Shown here in pieces: positions 7,202-15,770 of a stretch of DNA of 64,000 nucleotides. The DNA comes from Bradyrhizobium erythrophlei (GTDB lineage: Bacteria > Pseudomonadota > Alphaproteobacteria > Rhizobiales > Xanthobacteraceae): contig FSRD01000001.1 in NCBI GenBank assembly GCA_900129675.1, positions 7,615,501 through 7,679,500 on the forward strand, in the 5' to 3' direction. The position numbers and the translations under genes were made by a program. Every line of letters begins with the position of its first letter. Position 1 is the first letter of the stretch. The notes beneath the pieces were generated by a model. It did not search any database. It was not told where the DNA came from and saw nothing but the letters and a program-made list of their open reading frames with translations.

Positions 7202-8851
7202 ATGTCAGCCAAAGAAGTCAAATTCGGCGTCGACGCCCGCGACAGGATGCTGCGCGGCGTCGAAATTCTCAACAACGCGGTGAAGGTCACGCTCGGTCCG
7301 AAGGGCCGCAACGTCGTGCTCGACAAGTCGTTCGGCGCCCCCCGCATCACCAAGGACGGCGTCACCGTCGCCAAGGAAATCGAGCTTGAAGAAAAGTTCG
7401 AGAACATGGGCGCACAGATGGTGCGCGAAGTCGCCTCCAAGGCGGCCGATGCTGCCGGCGACGGCACCACCACCGCGACCGTGCTGGCCGCGGCCATTGT
7501 GCGCGAAGGCGCCAAGGCGGTTGCCGCCGGCATGAATCCGATGGATCTGAAACGCGGTATCGACCTGGCGGTGGACGCCGTGGTCGCCGACCTCGTCAAG
7601 AACTCCAAGAAGGTCACCTCCAACGAGGAGATCGCCCAGGTCGGCACCATCTCGGCCAACGGTGACGCGGAGATCGGCAAGTTCCTCTCCGACGCCATGA
7701 AGAAGGTCGGTAACGAGGGCGTCATCACGGTGGAAGAAGCCAAGTCGCTCGAGACCGAACTCGAGGTCGTCGAAGGCATGCAGTTCGACCGCGGCTACAT
7801 CTCGCCCTACTTCGTCACCAACGCCGACAAGATGCGCGTTGAAATGGACGATGCCTACATCCTGGTCTACGAGAAGAAGCTCTCCAGCCTGAACGAACTG
7901 CTTCCGCTCCTGGAAGCGATCGTGCAGACCGGCAAGCCGCTGGTCATCGTCGCCGAAGACGTCGAAGGCGAGGCCTTGGCCACGCTCGTTGTGAACCGTC
8001 TCCGCGGTGGTCTGAAGGTTGCCGCCGTCAAGGCTCCGGGCTTCGGCGATCGCCGCAAGGCCATGCTGCAGGACATCGCGGTTCTGACCGGCGGTCAGGC
8101 GATCTCGGAAGATCTCGGCATCAAGCTCGAGAACGTCACGCTGCAGATGCTCGGCCGCGCCAAGAAGGTGATGATCGACAAGGAGAACACCACCATCGTC
8201 AACGGCGCCGGCAAGAAGGCCGACATCGAGGCCCGCGTTACCCAGATCAAGGCGCAGATCGAGGAAACCACCTCGGACTACGACCGTGAGAAGCTGCAGG
8301 AGCGTCTGGCCAAGCTCGCCGGCGGCGTCGCGGTGATCCGCGTCGGCGGCGCGACCGAGGTCGAGGTGAAGGAGCGCAAGGACCGCGTGGATGACGCGAT
8401 GCATGCGACCCGCGCCGCGGTCGAGGAAGGCATCGTGCCGGGCGGCGGCGTCGCCCTGCTGCGTGCCTCCCTGCATCTCAAGGGGCTGCGTACCAGGAAC
8501 GATGACCAGAAGACCGGCGTCGATATCGTCCGCAAGGCGCTGTCCGCGCCGGCCCGCCAGATCGCGGTCAACGCCGGCGAAGACGGCTCCGTCATCGTCG
8601 GCAAGATCCTCGAAAAGGAGCAGTACGCCTACGGCTTCGACTCGCAGACCGGCGAATACGGCAACCTGGTCACCAAGGGCATCATCGACCCGACCAAGGT
8701 GGTTCGCGTCGCGATCCAGAACGCGGCTTCCGTTGCGGCGCTGCTGATCACCACCGAAGCCATGGTGGCCGAAGTGCCGAAGAGGAACGCCGGCGCCGGC
8801 ATGCCTGCGGGTGGCGGCGGCATGGGCGGCATGGGTGGCATGGACTTCTAA
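7202..8851 (+). CDS. groEL: chaperonin GroEL
   Basis: 549 residues. Start ATG 7202 gives MSAKEVKFGVDARDRMLRGV; longer in-frame starts are spurious. Key parts are present: NVVLDKSFGAPRITKDGV, the nucleotide site AADAAGDGTTTATVLAAAIV, EDVEGEALATLVVNRLRGG, VPGGGVALLRA and the flexible Gly-Met tail. Fourteen subunits form the folding chamber. It is separated from groES by 137 bases containing the palindromic repeat. Rhizobia usually carry several groEL copies; this is the CIRCE-controlled type. Confidence 0.97.
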   Translation: MSAKEVKFGVDARDRMLRGVEILNNAVKVTLGPKGRNVVLDKSFGAPRITKDGVTVAKEIELEEKFENMGAQMVREVASKAADAAGDGTTTATVLAAAIVREGAKAVAAGMNPMDLKRGIDLAVDAVVADLVKNSKKVTSNEEIAQVGTISANGDAEIGKFLSDAMKKVGNEGVITVEEAKSLETELEVVEGMQFDRGYISPYFVTNADKMRVEMDDAYILVYEKKLSSLNELLPLLEAIVQTGKPLVIVAEDVEGEALATLVVNRLRGGLKVAAVKAPGFGDRRKAMLQDIAVLTGGQAISEDLGIKLENVTLQMLGRAKKVMIDKENTTIVNGAGKKADIEARVTQIKAQIEETTSDYDREKLQERLAKLAGGVAVIRVGGATEVEVKERKDRVDDAMHATRAAVEEGIVPGGGVALLRASLHLKGLRTRNDDQKTGVDIVRKALSAPARQIAVNAGEDGSVIVGKILEKEQYAYGFDSQTGEYGNLVTKGIIDPTKVVRVAIQNAASVAALLITTEAMVAEVPKRNAGAGMPAGGGGMGGMGGMDF

Positions 8852-8877
8852 GTCCAACCATTCAGAGCACAACAATA

Positions 8878-8909
8878 AGAAAGGCCCGGCAGCGATGCCG
8901 AGCCTTTCT
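8878..8909 (+). terminator. terminator of groESL
   Basis: Arms AGAAAGGC-CCGGCA and TGCCGA-GCCTTTCT around a GCGA loop, 26 bases after the groEL stop. Confidence 0.75.
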
Positions 8910-8916
8910 GCATTAG

Positions 8917-9060
8917 CTACACGTCCATCTCGACGACGATAGCTGCATGGAGGTGACCGCTCTCAAGGGATCGAGCGGAGACGTGCAGCACTTCGCCGAT
9001 CGTATTATCGTCGAGCGTGGCGTCCGCTATGGCCGCGTGGCAATGATCCCAACCTCGGCT
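8917..9060 (+). pseudogene. nikR C-terminal fragment
   Basis: From 8920 the frame reads HVHLDDDSCMEVTALKG, then VQHFADRIIVERGVRYGRVA. In NikR, the nickel-responsive repressor, the C-terminal ACT-like domain has the nickel-binding H-x-H and a cysteine in the same order, then a V-x-x-x-A-x-x-I-x-x-x-x-G-V-x-x-G-x-x pattern. The ribbon-helix-helix DNA-binding half is missing; the fragment starts eight bases after the groEL terminator. The residual frame merges into unrelated sequence after about 9060. Confidence 0.65.
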
Positions 9061-9292
9061 AAGACGAAGCGCCGCCCGAACGCACACTTGACGAGCGAGA
9101 CGCCGGTGGTCGCATGTCCGTTAATGGGATGGTCCGGCCGTGCTCCCGCCCAGCCAGCCCCGACAAATAAGTTGCAACCAGCCTCGTTATTCGGCGAAGC
9201 GTCACTATCTATTCCAAATCACCGCGCGCTTCCCCGGCTGTCATCGGTGACTGAGAGCATTGCGCTCCCGCCGCGACCAAAAGGCGGCCGAT

Positions 9293-9400
9293 ATGTCCAA
9301 TATCCACAAATTCAGTGTTCGCGAGTGGTTCGTACCGCCGGTATTGCTGCCGATCTTTTTTGTGCTGCTGATCGCCGCCGCGATGCTCATTCAATGGTAG
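9293..9400 (+). CDS. 35-residue single-span membrane peptide
   Basis: ATG 9293 to TAG 9398-9400. The peptide starts MSNIHKFSVREWFVPP and continues as a single hydrophobic span (VLLPIFFVLLIAAAML) ending QW. The polar basic N-terminus followed by one helix is typical of small inner-membrane regulators or subunits. From memory similar peptides occur in other Bradyrhizobium genomes, but I cannot name a function. Its stop overlaps the ATG of the next small gene. Confidence 0.6.
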   Translation: MSNIHKFSVREWFVPPVLLPIFFVLLIAAAMLIQW

Positions 9401-9639
9401 TCCACCTCGGCGGACAGGCGCAGCCGGCTCACGCAAACAGCTCGTTCGCCCCGACGAAACGAACCCGGCCATCGTTGGCTAAGGAGCTGGACGCCAGAGC
9501 AGTGGCCGCCCTGGATGAAGTTCGCGGGATACCGCCGGGAGATCAGCGCACGGAGGCGATGAACAAGGCAATGATCCTGCGAAATGCCGCTGAAATGCAC
9601 GAGCATTTCTTCAGCAAGAGCGGCGCGCCAGCCCAATGA
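9394..9639 (+). CDS. small hypothetical protein
   Basis: 81 residues from ATG 9394, which overlaps the stop of the membrane peptide. The C-terminal two thirds (LAKELDARAVAALDEVRGIP, then QRTEAMNKAMILRNAAEM and FSKSGAPA) is a helical unit recalling small rhizobial proteins with an A-x-x-L-R-N-x-A core and a short basic tail. The first 25 residues look unstructured, so the true start may lie further down. The much longer open frame reaching back to 8947 is a fusion with the nikR relic. Confidence 0.5.
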   Translation: MVVHLGGQAQPAHANSSFAPTKRTRPSLAKELDARAVAALDEVRGIPPGDQRTEAMNKAMILRNAAEMHEHFFSKSGAPAQ

Positions 9640-9689
9640 CGGCCGTTCAGCGTGACTTCCTTCCCGATCGACCGTTATCGTTCATGCGT

Positions 9690-9755
9690 TCCAGTCGTCG
9701 TTCTCATCGTCGAGGACGAGATGAACCTTGGCACGCTCTGTGCCGACAGATAGCT
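9690..9755 (+). pseudogene. response-regulator start fragment
   Basis: PVVVLIVEDEMNLGTLCADR followed by TAG. The VLIVEDE core is the opening strand and acidic pocket of a CheY-like receiver domain. Everything after about 20 residues is gone. Confidence 0.35.
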
Positions 9756-9788
9756 ACCGGAGGATTGCAATGTCCGGATCTGATACAA

Positions 9789-9818
9789 CGCCGCCAGGCA
9801 TTATTCGGCCTGGCGGCG
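9789..9818. terminator. perfect 11-bp hairpin
   Basis: CGCCGCCAGGC and GCCTGGCGGCG flank an eight-base loop. It lies between two converging groups of small genes and could end transcription from either side, although no T-run follows. Confidence 0.5.
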
Positions 9819-9933
9819 CTGTGCGTTCTGGAGCGTCCTAATTCCGGACTCTTGAGCCTCCACAGCCATCGGTAGCTGTGCCTCGAGCACGCGCGGCAGC
9901 CCAAGTCACCAGCTTTTCGGTGCGCGATCAACC

Positions 9934-10176
9934 TCAGTCGAATGCGGATGGAAGCTCGCCCTTACGAAAGATGACGGCCGGCTCGTCGTCATAGTCACCC
10001 ATTTCGGGATCGCCGGTGGATGAGAAGGCGATGACGCCCAGCTTGCTCAATGCCAGTCTCTCTGCCGTTCGAAGGGCGCCCGTTGCCGTTTTGCAGGCGA
10101 TCGGAACATCGGCTTTCAGGCTTCCTCCCCAGCCGGCGATGAAGGCCTGGACGAAGTAGCTTGTTTCGCGAGCCAT
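9934..10176 (-). CDS. small hypothetical protein
   Basis: 80 residues, ATG preceded by AAGGAG. It reads MARETSYFVQAFIAGWGGSL, then TATGALRTAERLALSKLGVI and FSSTGDPEMGDYDDEPAVIF: a small alpha-beta fold with an acidic turn and no cysteine active site. The look is of an unnamed rhizobial family that may be DNA- or stress-related, but nothing in the sequence shows its role. It lies 69 bases beyond the GH130 gene on the same strand and may be the last gene of that operon. Confidence 0.65.
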   Translation of the reverse strand: MARETSYFVQAFIAGWGGSLKADVPIACKTATGALRTAERLALSKLGVIAFSSTGDPEMGDYDDEPAVIFRKGELPSAFD

Positions 10177-10245
10177 GGGCTTCTCCTTGGGCCTCCCGTC
10201 GGGGCCTCTCCCTTGAGCGTGCAGGTCACGCCGGGAGGTTCCGAT

Positions 10246-11577
10246 TCAGGACATCGACTGCAGCAGCGCTGAAACCTTGATGGTCGCGAAATTGGAGAAG
10301 GTGTCCGATACGGCGTACGGCAAAATGAGCTGATCGTTGTGCGTCATCGCCCCACAGGTGTAGACCACGTTGGGAACGTATCCTTCGCGTTCGCCTGGCT
10401 CGGGCCGCAACAAGGGTTCGCTCGAACGCGCCAGCACCCTGGACGGGTCGCGCTTGTCGAGCAGCACGGCGCCGATCGAATATTTCCGGACCGGGCCGAC
10501 GCCGTGCGTCAGCAGCAGCCAGCCTTCGTCCAGTTCGATCGGTGATCCGCAGTTGCCGATCTGCACGAACTCCCAGGGAAATTGCGGCTTCAGGATCGCC
10601 TGACCGCCTTCCCACCTGTACAGGTCGTCCGAATAGACCAGATAGAGGTTCTCGTTGTCCTGTCGCGCGATCATGGCGTACTTGCCGTCGATCCTGCGCG
10701 GGAACAGCGCCATGCCCTTGTTGCGGGCGGCGGCTCCACGCAGGGGCGACATTCGAAATGATAGGAAGTCGCTCGTCTCGATCAATTCCGATCGAATCGC
10801 CGTGCCCTTGTAGGCGGTATAGGTTGCATAATAGGTCGTCCGTCCGCCATCGCTGAATTCGACGAAGCGGGCGTCTTCGATGCCGTTGGACTGGGATTCC
10901 GTGACCGGAAAGATAACGCGTTCGCTGATATCCTGCTCCGACCTGAAGATGACCTCGACTTCGTCGCCGATCGGTCCGGGTGCCCGATATCCGATCCGGG
11001 GACTCGAGGCGAGCCGAGCCGTCGGATCGACCGCAATGCTGCCGCCGGCCGCGACGGTGCCGGCGCGAAACGTCAGCGACGAAACATGTCCTTCGCCGAC
11101 GGCACGGAGGCTGAGAATGAAGCGCAGGCCGCTTGGCGGGGCCCCCGACTGGTCGGGGTGCGGAACGATGCTGGGATTGAACAGCGCTGATGCTTCGAAC
11201 GAATACTCGTGCATGAAATAGGCGCCGATGAGCTGGCGCTGGATTTCGGAGAAAGTACCGTGCGCCGCGAGCGCCTCCTCCATTTCGTCGGCGCGGAGTT
11301 CGAACGTCTCCAGTAGATTTCGATGCCGGCCCTCGAAATTTTCCAGTACGTCCGCCAGTTGGGCGGCCGCTGCCTTCGTATCGAGCGCGAGCACGCGCTC
11401 GACGATATGGTTGGCGCGCGTCTTGTCGGTCGGGTTGAGATCGCGCGGTTCAGTCGCCGGCTTGAACGGGCGCACGATCACGCGGGCGGGATCGGGACGC
11501 AGATAGAGAGCCTGTCGATTGAGAAAAGTGACTTGCAACGAGGTGCCCTTTGTTCGCCTGAGCGAATGCTGGATCAA
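10246..11577 (-). CDS. GH130-family mannoside phosphorylase-like protein
   Basis: About 443 residues. After an N-terminal helical extension it shows the GH130 five-blade pattern: SFEASALFNPSIVPHPDQSG, then GIEDARFVEFSDGGRTTYYA with the family acidic residue in the I-E-D-A-R motif. Later motifs are KYAMIARQDNENLYLVYSDD, EGWLLLTHGVGPVRKYSIGA and VPNVVYTCGAM. GH130 enzymes split beta-mannosides with phosphate to give mannose-1-phosphate. The TTG start overlaps the upstream stop by four bases (TTGA), so translation is coupled to the glycosyltransferase. Exact linkage specificity cannot be read from the sequence. Confidence 0.85.
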   Translation of the reverse strand: MIQHSLRRTKGTSLQVTFLNRQALYLRPDPARVIVRPFKPATEPRDLNPTDKTRANHIVERVLALDTKAAAAQLADVLENFEGRHRNLLETFELRADEMEEALAAHGTFSEIQRQLIGAYFMHEYSFEASALFNPSIVPHPDQSGAPPSGLRFILSLRAVGEGHVSSLTFRAGTVAAGGSIAVDPTARLASSPRIGYRAPGPIGDEVEVIFRSEQDISERVIFPVTESQSNGIEDARFVEFSDGGRTTYYATYTAYKGTAIRSELIETSDFLSFRMSPLRGAAARNKGMALFPRRIDGKYAMIARQDNENLYLVYSDDLYRWEGGQAILKPQFPWEFVQIGNCGSPIELDEGWLLLTHGVGPVRKYSIGAVLLDKRDPSRVLARSSEPLLRPEPGEREGYVPNVVYTCGAMTHNDQLILPYAVSDTFSNFATIKVSALLQSMS

Positions 11578-13862
11578 GCGCCGATGGCGCGAAGCGCCAC
11601 GGGATTTGTCGGGTTGACATTGACGCGCGCAAGCTGACGGATCTCAGCCAGCGCCAGCAGATAGGACACCACCGACTCGCCCCCGCAATTCTCATTAGCA
11701 CGATCGGGATGCAATCCATCGCGGCAACTGCCGGTCTCGGGATCGGCGAGCGCAACCGACAGGTCGTTGCTGCCGAGAAACCAGGAGAAAACCCTGGCCG
11801 CGGTCGTCTTCCATCCGGCATCGTGGTCCGCGCGGCGCGCGGCCAAACAGGCCGCAATTGTCGCGGTGGCTTCCAGAGGCTGTTGATCAAAGGCGTGAGG
11901 AGGCTTCCGCAGTTCGCCGAAACCGGCCGTGCCGACGGGACGGAAATGGCCCGCCGAAGTCGTTTGTTGTGTCATCAACCAACGCAGGGATCTCAGCCCG
12001 GCGTCGACATAGACGGGTGTTTGCGTCGCCAAACCTGTGACGATCAAGGCCTGCGGCAAGCGCGCATTATCGTAGGCGAGGCCTTCCTCGAACCACTGCC
12101 AGTCCGGTGTTTCGACCGATGCCAGGCCGGACAGGAGCCTTTCGGCAAGAACCCGACGGATATGCTGGGCGCGGCGATCACCGGGAACCACTGCGCAGTA
12201 GGCGTCGAGACCCAGCAGGGTGAAGGCCGATGCGCGGGGGGAACGAAAGCTCTCCACGGCAGGCAGCGCCTGGGCGAACAAGGTGCGCGCCCATCGACGC
12301 CGCGACGGGCTGGCATCATTCCGCGTGCACTCGCCCAGCGCCCACAACGTTCGGCCGTGGCTGTCTGCGGAGCCGCTGTCTTCAAGCCAAGTCCGGTTAA
12401 AACCCATGAAGTTGCGAAATCTTCCCGTATCGGGATTCCACGCGTGCTGCACAAAAGCGGCAAAGCGCGCAGTCAGCGCGTCCGAAATGGGCCGCTCGCC
12501 CGGTTCATTGAGCGCGCAAGCCAATAGCAAGGCGCGGGCATTGTCATCCACGCAATAGCCGTGCGCGCGATCGGGTACCGAATGCACGGCGTGCTGGAAC
12601 AGGCCGGTATCGTCGCACATCGACAGAAAGTGCTCCAACCGCATGTCGGGCGCCGCCGCAGGACTGCGCGGCGCGATCGTGTCCGGCGCGGCGCGCGCGA
12701 TCAGCTTCAGCCGGTGGCCCTGCCCCGCATGCTCGAATACGGTCATGTAACGCTCGGCGGTGCGCTCCCATGTCATCGACCGGCTGGCGGCATAGGCCCG
12801 CTCGCGCATCAGCTGCCGGCGGGGGTCGTCGGTGAGCAATTCCGCGATTGCGTTGCCGATCCCCGGCGCGTCGCCAAAGGAAACGAGAACGCCGCGCCCA
12901 TCGGCCAGCAACTCACGCGCATGCCAATAGGGCGTCGAGACGACCGGTTTGCCGAGGCCGAAGCTGTAGGCCAGCGTACCCGAGGTCATCTGCGCTTCGT
13001 TGAGATAGGGCGTGACGTAAACGTCGCACATTGAAATGAACTCGAGCAGCGTGGCCTGATCAACGAACTGGTCGAGAAATACGACGTGATCTTCGACGCC
13101 GAGTTCGTGCACGCGTGCCGTCAGGCTCTCGCGATAGGCTTCGCCCTGATCGCGGACCAGATTTGGATGCGTCGCGCCGAGCACGACATAGACCGCATCC
13201 AGTCGTCGTTTCAGGATCGTAGGCATGGCGTCGATCATGACCTCGATGCCCTTGCTGGGCGACAACAGCCCGAATGTCAGAATGACGGAGCGGCCGCTGA
13301 ATCCTAATCTTGCCTTTGCTGCGTCCGGGGCGACAAATGGAAAGTCGGGGATGCCATGGGCAATGACCTCGATCTTCTCGTGCGGCACCCGATAGACACT
13401 GTGCAGCAGCTCACGGGCCTTGTCGGCCATCACGACGACCTTCGCGGACGCCTCGACGATACGCTCCATCATCGTGCGCTGGATCGGCGTGGGCTTTTCC
13501 AGCACGGTGTGCAGCGTCGTGACAATCGGCATCGTAAGCCGGGACAGTAGCTCGAGGATATGGGCCCCGGCTTCGCCGCCGAAAATTCCGAATTCGTGCT
13601 GCAGGCAGACGATGTCGAACCGGCCGGCGTTCAGAAACGCGGCGGCGCCAACATACTCTTCAAGGGTGTCATCCTTGATCTGCAGGGCGACCGAAGCAGG
13701 ATAGTCATAGGTCTGATCGCGGTCGGTCATCGCCACGACGCTGGTCTGCAGGTTTGGTCCTGAATTCGAGATCGCGCGTTGCAGGTCGGTCGTGAATGTT
13801 GCGATGCCGCAGCGACGAGGCAACGAATTGCCGATCAGCGCAATCCTGCGGGGCGGCGTCAC
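11574..13862 (-). CDS. GT4-type glycosyltransferase fused to a helical-barrel-like domain
   Basis: About 762 residues. Residues 1-400 are a GT-B retaining transferase (IALIGNSLPRRCGIATFTTD, VCLQHEFGIFGGEAG, VIAHGIPD, LTFGLLSPSKGIEVMIDAMP, and a C-terminal Rossmann half with TPYLNEAQMTSGTLAYSFGL). Residues about 410-750 are a second domain with helical repeats (YCVDDNARALLLACAL, LEDSGSADSHGRTLWALGEC, FEEGLAYDNARLPQALI) resembling an alpha/alpha-barrel glycosidase fold. GTG at 13862 overlaps the isomerase stop by four bases; an ATG at 13889 is the alternative. The fusion and the coupling to GH130 suggest a dedicated mannan-like glycan, made and recycled. Confidence 0.85.
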   Translation of the reverse strand: MTPPRRIALIGNSLPRRCGIATFTTDLQRAISNSGPNLQTSVVAMTDRDQTYDYPASVALQIKDDTLEEYVGAAAFLNAGRFDIVCLQHEFGIFGGEAGAHILELLSRLTMPIVTTLHTVLEKPTPIQRTMMERIVEASAKVVVMADKARELLHSVYRVPHEKIEVIAHGIPDFPFVAPDAAKARLGFSGRSVILTFGLLSPSKGIEVMIDAMPTILKRRLDAVYVVLGATHPNLVRDQGEAYRESLTARVHELGVEDHVVFLDQFVDQATLLEFISMCDVYVTPYLNEAQMTSGTLAYSFGLGKPVVSTPYWHARELLADGRGVLVSFGDAPGIGNAIAELLTDDPRRQLMRERAYAASRSMTWERTAERYMTVFEHAGQGHRLKLIARAAPDTIAPRSPAAAPDMRLEHFLSMCDDTGLFQHAVHSVPDRAHGYCVDDNARALLLACALNEPGERPISDALTARFAAFVQHAWNPDTGRFRNFMGFNRTWLEDSGSADSHGRTLWALGECTRNDASPSRRRWARTLFAQALPAVESFRSPRASAFTLLGLDAYCAVVPGDRRAQHIRRVLAERLLSGLASVETPDWQWFEEGLAYDNARLPQALIVTGLATQTPVYVDAGLRSLRWLMTQQTTSAGHFRPVGTAGFGELRKPPHAFDQQPLEATATIAACLAARRADHDAGWKTTAARVFSWFLGSNDLSVALADPETGSCRDGLHPDRANENCGGESVVSYLLALAEIRQLARVNVNPTNPVALRAIGA

Positions 13863-14797
13863 GTACGCGCCTCTGCCAGGGCTGTCCATTTCGGATCATC
13901 GGGCGCGGCTGGTTGAATGAGTCGAGTCAAAGGCTCGCAGAGCCGCTGCAAAAGCGAATCGATTGGCCGGGCCGCCGGATACGCAATCAGGGCGGTCAAG
14001 CCATTGGTGCCAACCTCGATGCTGCCACGGCCACCGCCAACGAACATCGCCTGCCCGATCGATACCGTGGCCAATCCGATCGCCGCATAGCCGTCGAGAA
14101 CAAGAACCCACGTCTCGGGTTCCGCAACCAGCGCCCAGCTTGAAGCCTCCTCCAGGTCAACGCGCTCGAGCACAAAATGCCGGCTCGCGACGAGGACCGT
14201 CCGTTCATCCGTGAGGCGGGTCGGTTTGACTGGAGATCGAAGCGGCCACGCGTTGGCAACGGCTACGCCATTGTCGATGTGCAATTCACGCGCTCTGCCA
14301 TAGTCGAACAGGCGGAACGTGGTGTCGCTGCGCTGCGGAATTTCGGCCAGCACGATGCCGGCGCCGAGAGCGTGGATGGTGCCGGCCGGGACGAAGATGA
14401 CATCGCCTTTCGCAACTGGACGCCATTGAACCAGTTCGACGATCGAGCCGTTCGTGATCGACGCCCGCAATTCCTGTGGCGTTACCCGGCGCTTCAAACC
14501 AATGCCGATCTGCGCGCCCGGTTTCGCCGAGATGATGTACCATGCCTCGCTCTTGCCGTTCGGCATTCCCATCGCGCGCGCGAACGTATCGTCCGGATGG
14601 ACCTGAATCGACAATGGCTCGCTGGTGAACAGCAGCTTCATTAGCAAGGCCGGCACCGGAGCATTTTCTGCGTCGGCCCGCTCGAACCACAGCTCTCCTA
14701 CGGCGTCACCTGTACCGTCGATGCTGCTCCATGGTTGGAGATCGCTGACGCCCCAGGGCTTGTGCATGGCCCGCACGGAGGCGTGTTCGATGGGCAT
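13859..14797 (-). CDS. class I mannose-6-phosphate isomerase
   Basis: 312 residues. Zinc-site motifs of type I phosphomannose isomerase are in order: LSIQVHPDD, GKSEAWYII, and VPAGTIHALGAGIVLAEIPQ with the last histidine, then a C-terminal cupin half. The enzyme interconverts mannose-6-phosphate and fructose-6-phosphate. It is the first gene of a three-gene unit with a fused glycosyltransferase and a GH130 phosphorylase, so it most likely feeds mannosyl precursors to that pair. Shorter than the E. coli ManA (about 390), as usual for the compact proteobacterial form. Confidence 0.9.
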   Translation of the reverse strand: MPIEHASVRAMHKPWGVSDLQPWSSIDGTGDAVGELWFERADAENAPVPALLMKLLFTSEPLSIQVHPDDTFARAMGMPNGKSEAWYIISAKPGAQIGIGLKRRVTPQELRASITNGSIVELVQWRPVAKGDVIFVPAGTIHALGAGIVLAEIPQRSDTTFRLFDYGRARELHIDNGVAVANAWPLRSPVKPTRLTDERTVLVASRHFVLERVDLEEASSWALVAEPETWVLVLDGYAAIGLATVSIGQAMFVGGGRGSIEVGTNGLTALIAYPAARPIDSLLQRLCEPLTRLIQPAAPDDPKWTALAEART

Positions 14798-15213
14798 AGG
14801 TTGTCCTGACGCGTGACGCGCACGCCGGAGCGACGTGCCGTTGCTCGATCTCGTCGATTACGATTTATGTGGCTAAGGCGTCGCGTCCCCGGACACGCCT
14901 TCTTGCAGGAAGCCGGTGATGCTATCGCTCATATGGATACTCGGGCGCCCTATAGCAAGCTTCGCGCGATGCGCGCGGTCGATATCGTGGAAACAGTGCT
15001 TACAGCCTTGCTGTGAATCGGCGTGGGGTCCCGACGCCGATCGGCACGCCAAGCTATTGATCCACCTAGCCGTTGAGGGGTCAACTTCGAACGCTTATTC
15101 ACACTGAAAGTGTTCCAACGCAAAAAACAAGACGAGGGCCAAAGCGCCAGAGCCTCCGACTGTCCAGCCGGCCCAAGATCCCGATTCTTCCGCCGAATCT
15201 GGACGACATTCAC
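14798..15213. other. intergenic region with a small hairpin
   Basis: No supported gene. ATCGGCGT (15017-15024) and ACGCCGAT (15034-15041) form a hairpin with a nine-base loop. Frames on both strands are short and arginine-rich. Confidence 0.35.
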
Positions 15214-15532
15214 ATGACAAATCTCGTCCTGCAGGTGCGCTTCAAAGGCGCGATTGCGCCGATCGACATCGAGGCTCTCTCCTTCACGCCTGCGTCGGGG
15301 GGCCGCCCTCGACGGCGGCGGAGCCCATCTCGACGCCGACGGCGTCGCCATCACACGGTGGGCGAACGGGAGCAGTTGGCTCGGGATCGTTAACGGCCCG
15401 GCCGGAGCCGCCCCTTCGGGTGACTGGCGGCTCCGGTTCACGGCCGCGGCAGAGCCGCAGTTCACCACAGACGTCATCGAGGACATTCTCTTCGCCGTCT
15501 CCTTCGACGGACGCGTCCCCGCTTGGCCATGA
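15214..15532 (+). pseudogene. C-terminal fragment of a large secreted or toxin-like protein
   Basis: Two frames joined near 15300 read MTNLVLQVRFKGAIAPIDIE, then DADGVAITRWANGSSWLGIV, SGDWRLRFTAAA and DVIEDILFAVSFDGRVPAWP followed by a stop. The G-D-W-x-L end and the I-E-D-I-L-F-x-x-S-x-x-G-x-x-P tail recall the C-terminal end of Tc-toxin A-type large proteins, but this is recall, not a search. Clearly a relic: there is no upstream coding sequence and the frame is shifted. Confidence 0.3.
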
Positions 15533-15770
15533 GTTGGTCGAAGATCATGAAGCCGCTGAGCTACCGACGGGACTCGGATCTCGATAGGCATATATGCCCG
15601 GGACTCAAAGCTGACCTAAACCGGACTCATAATAAGATTTGCTTATAGCATTGCTATCGTTGAACTTTTAGCCCTCGCCAGACTCGTAATTCAACTTAGG
15701 GCTCAATGGTCTGTGCCCTAAAGGCTGAATCGAGGGCGCCGTCGCGGAGTTGGTAGGAATTAGGGTTGGC

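Noticed and set aside
6953..8851. 632-residue GroEL with an N-terminal extension
   Set aside because: The extra 83 residues come from groES-groEL intergenic DNA; ATG 7202 gives the normal GroEL start.
7205..8875. 556-residue frame antisense to groEL
   Set aside because: A typical GC-rich shadow of groEL, rich in His/Asp/Gly with no family signal.
8947..9639. 230-residue gene
   Set aside because: It is a run-on of the nikR relic, the membrane-peptide region and a small gene; the parts do not belong together.
13913..14259. frames antisense to the isomerase gene
   Set aside because: No motif; the isomerase zinc motifs are clear on the other strand.
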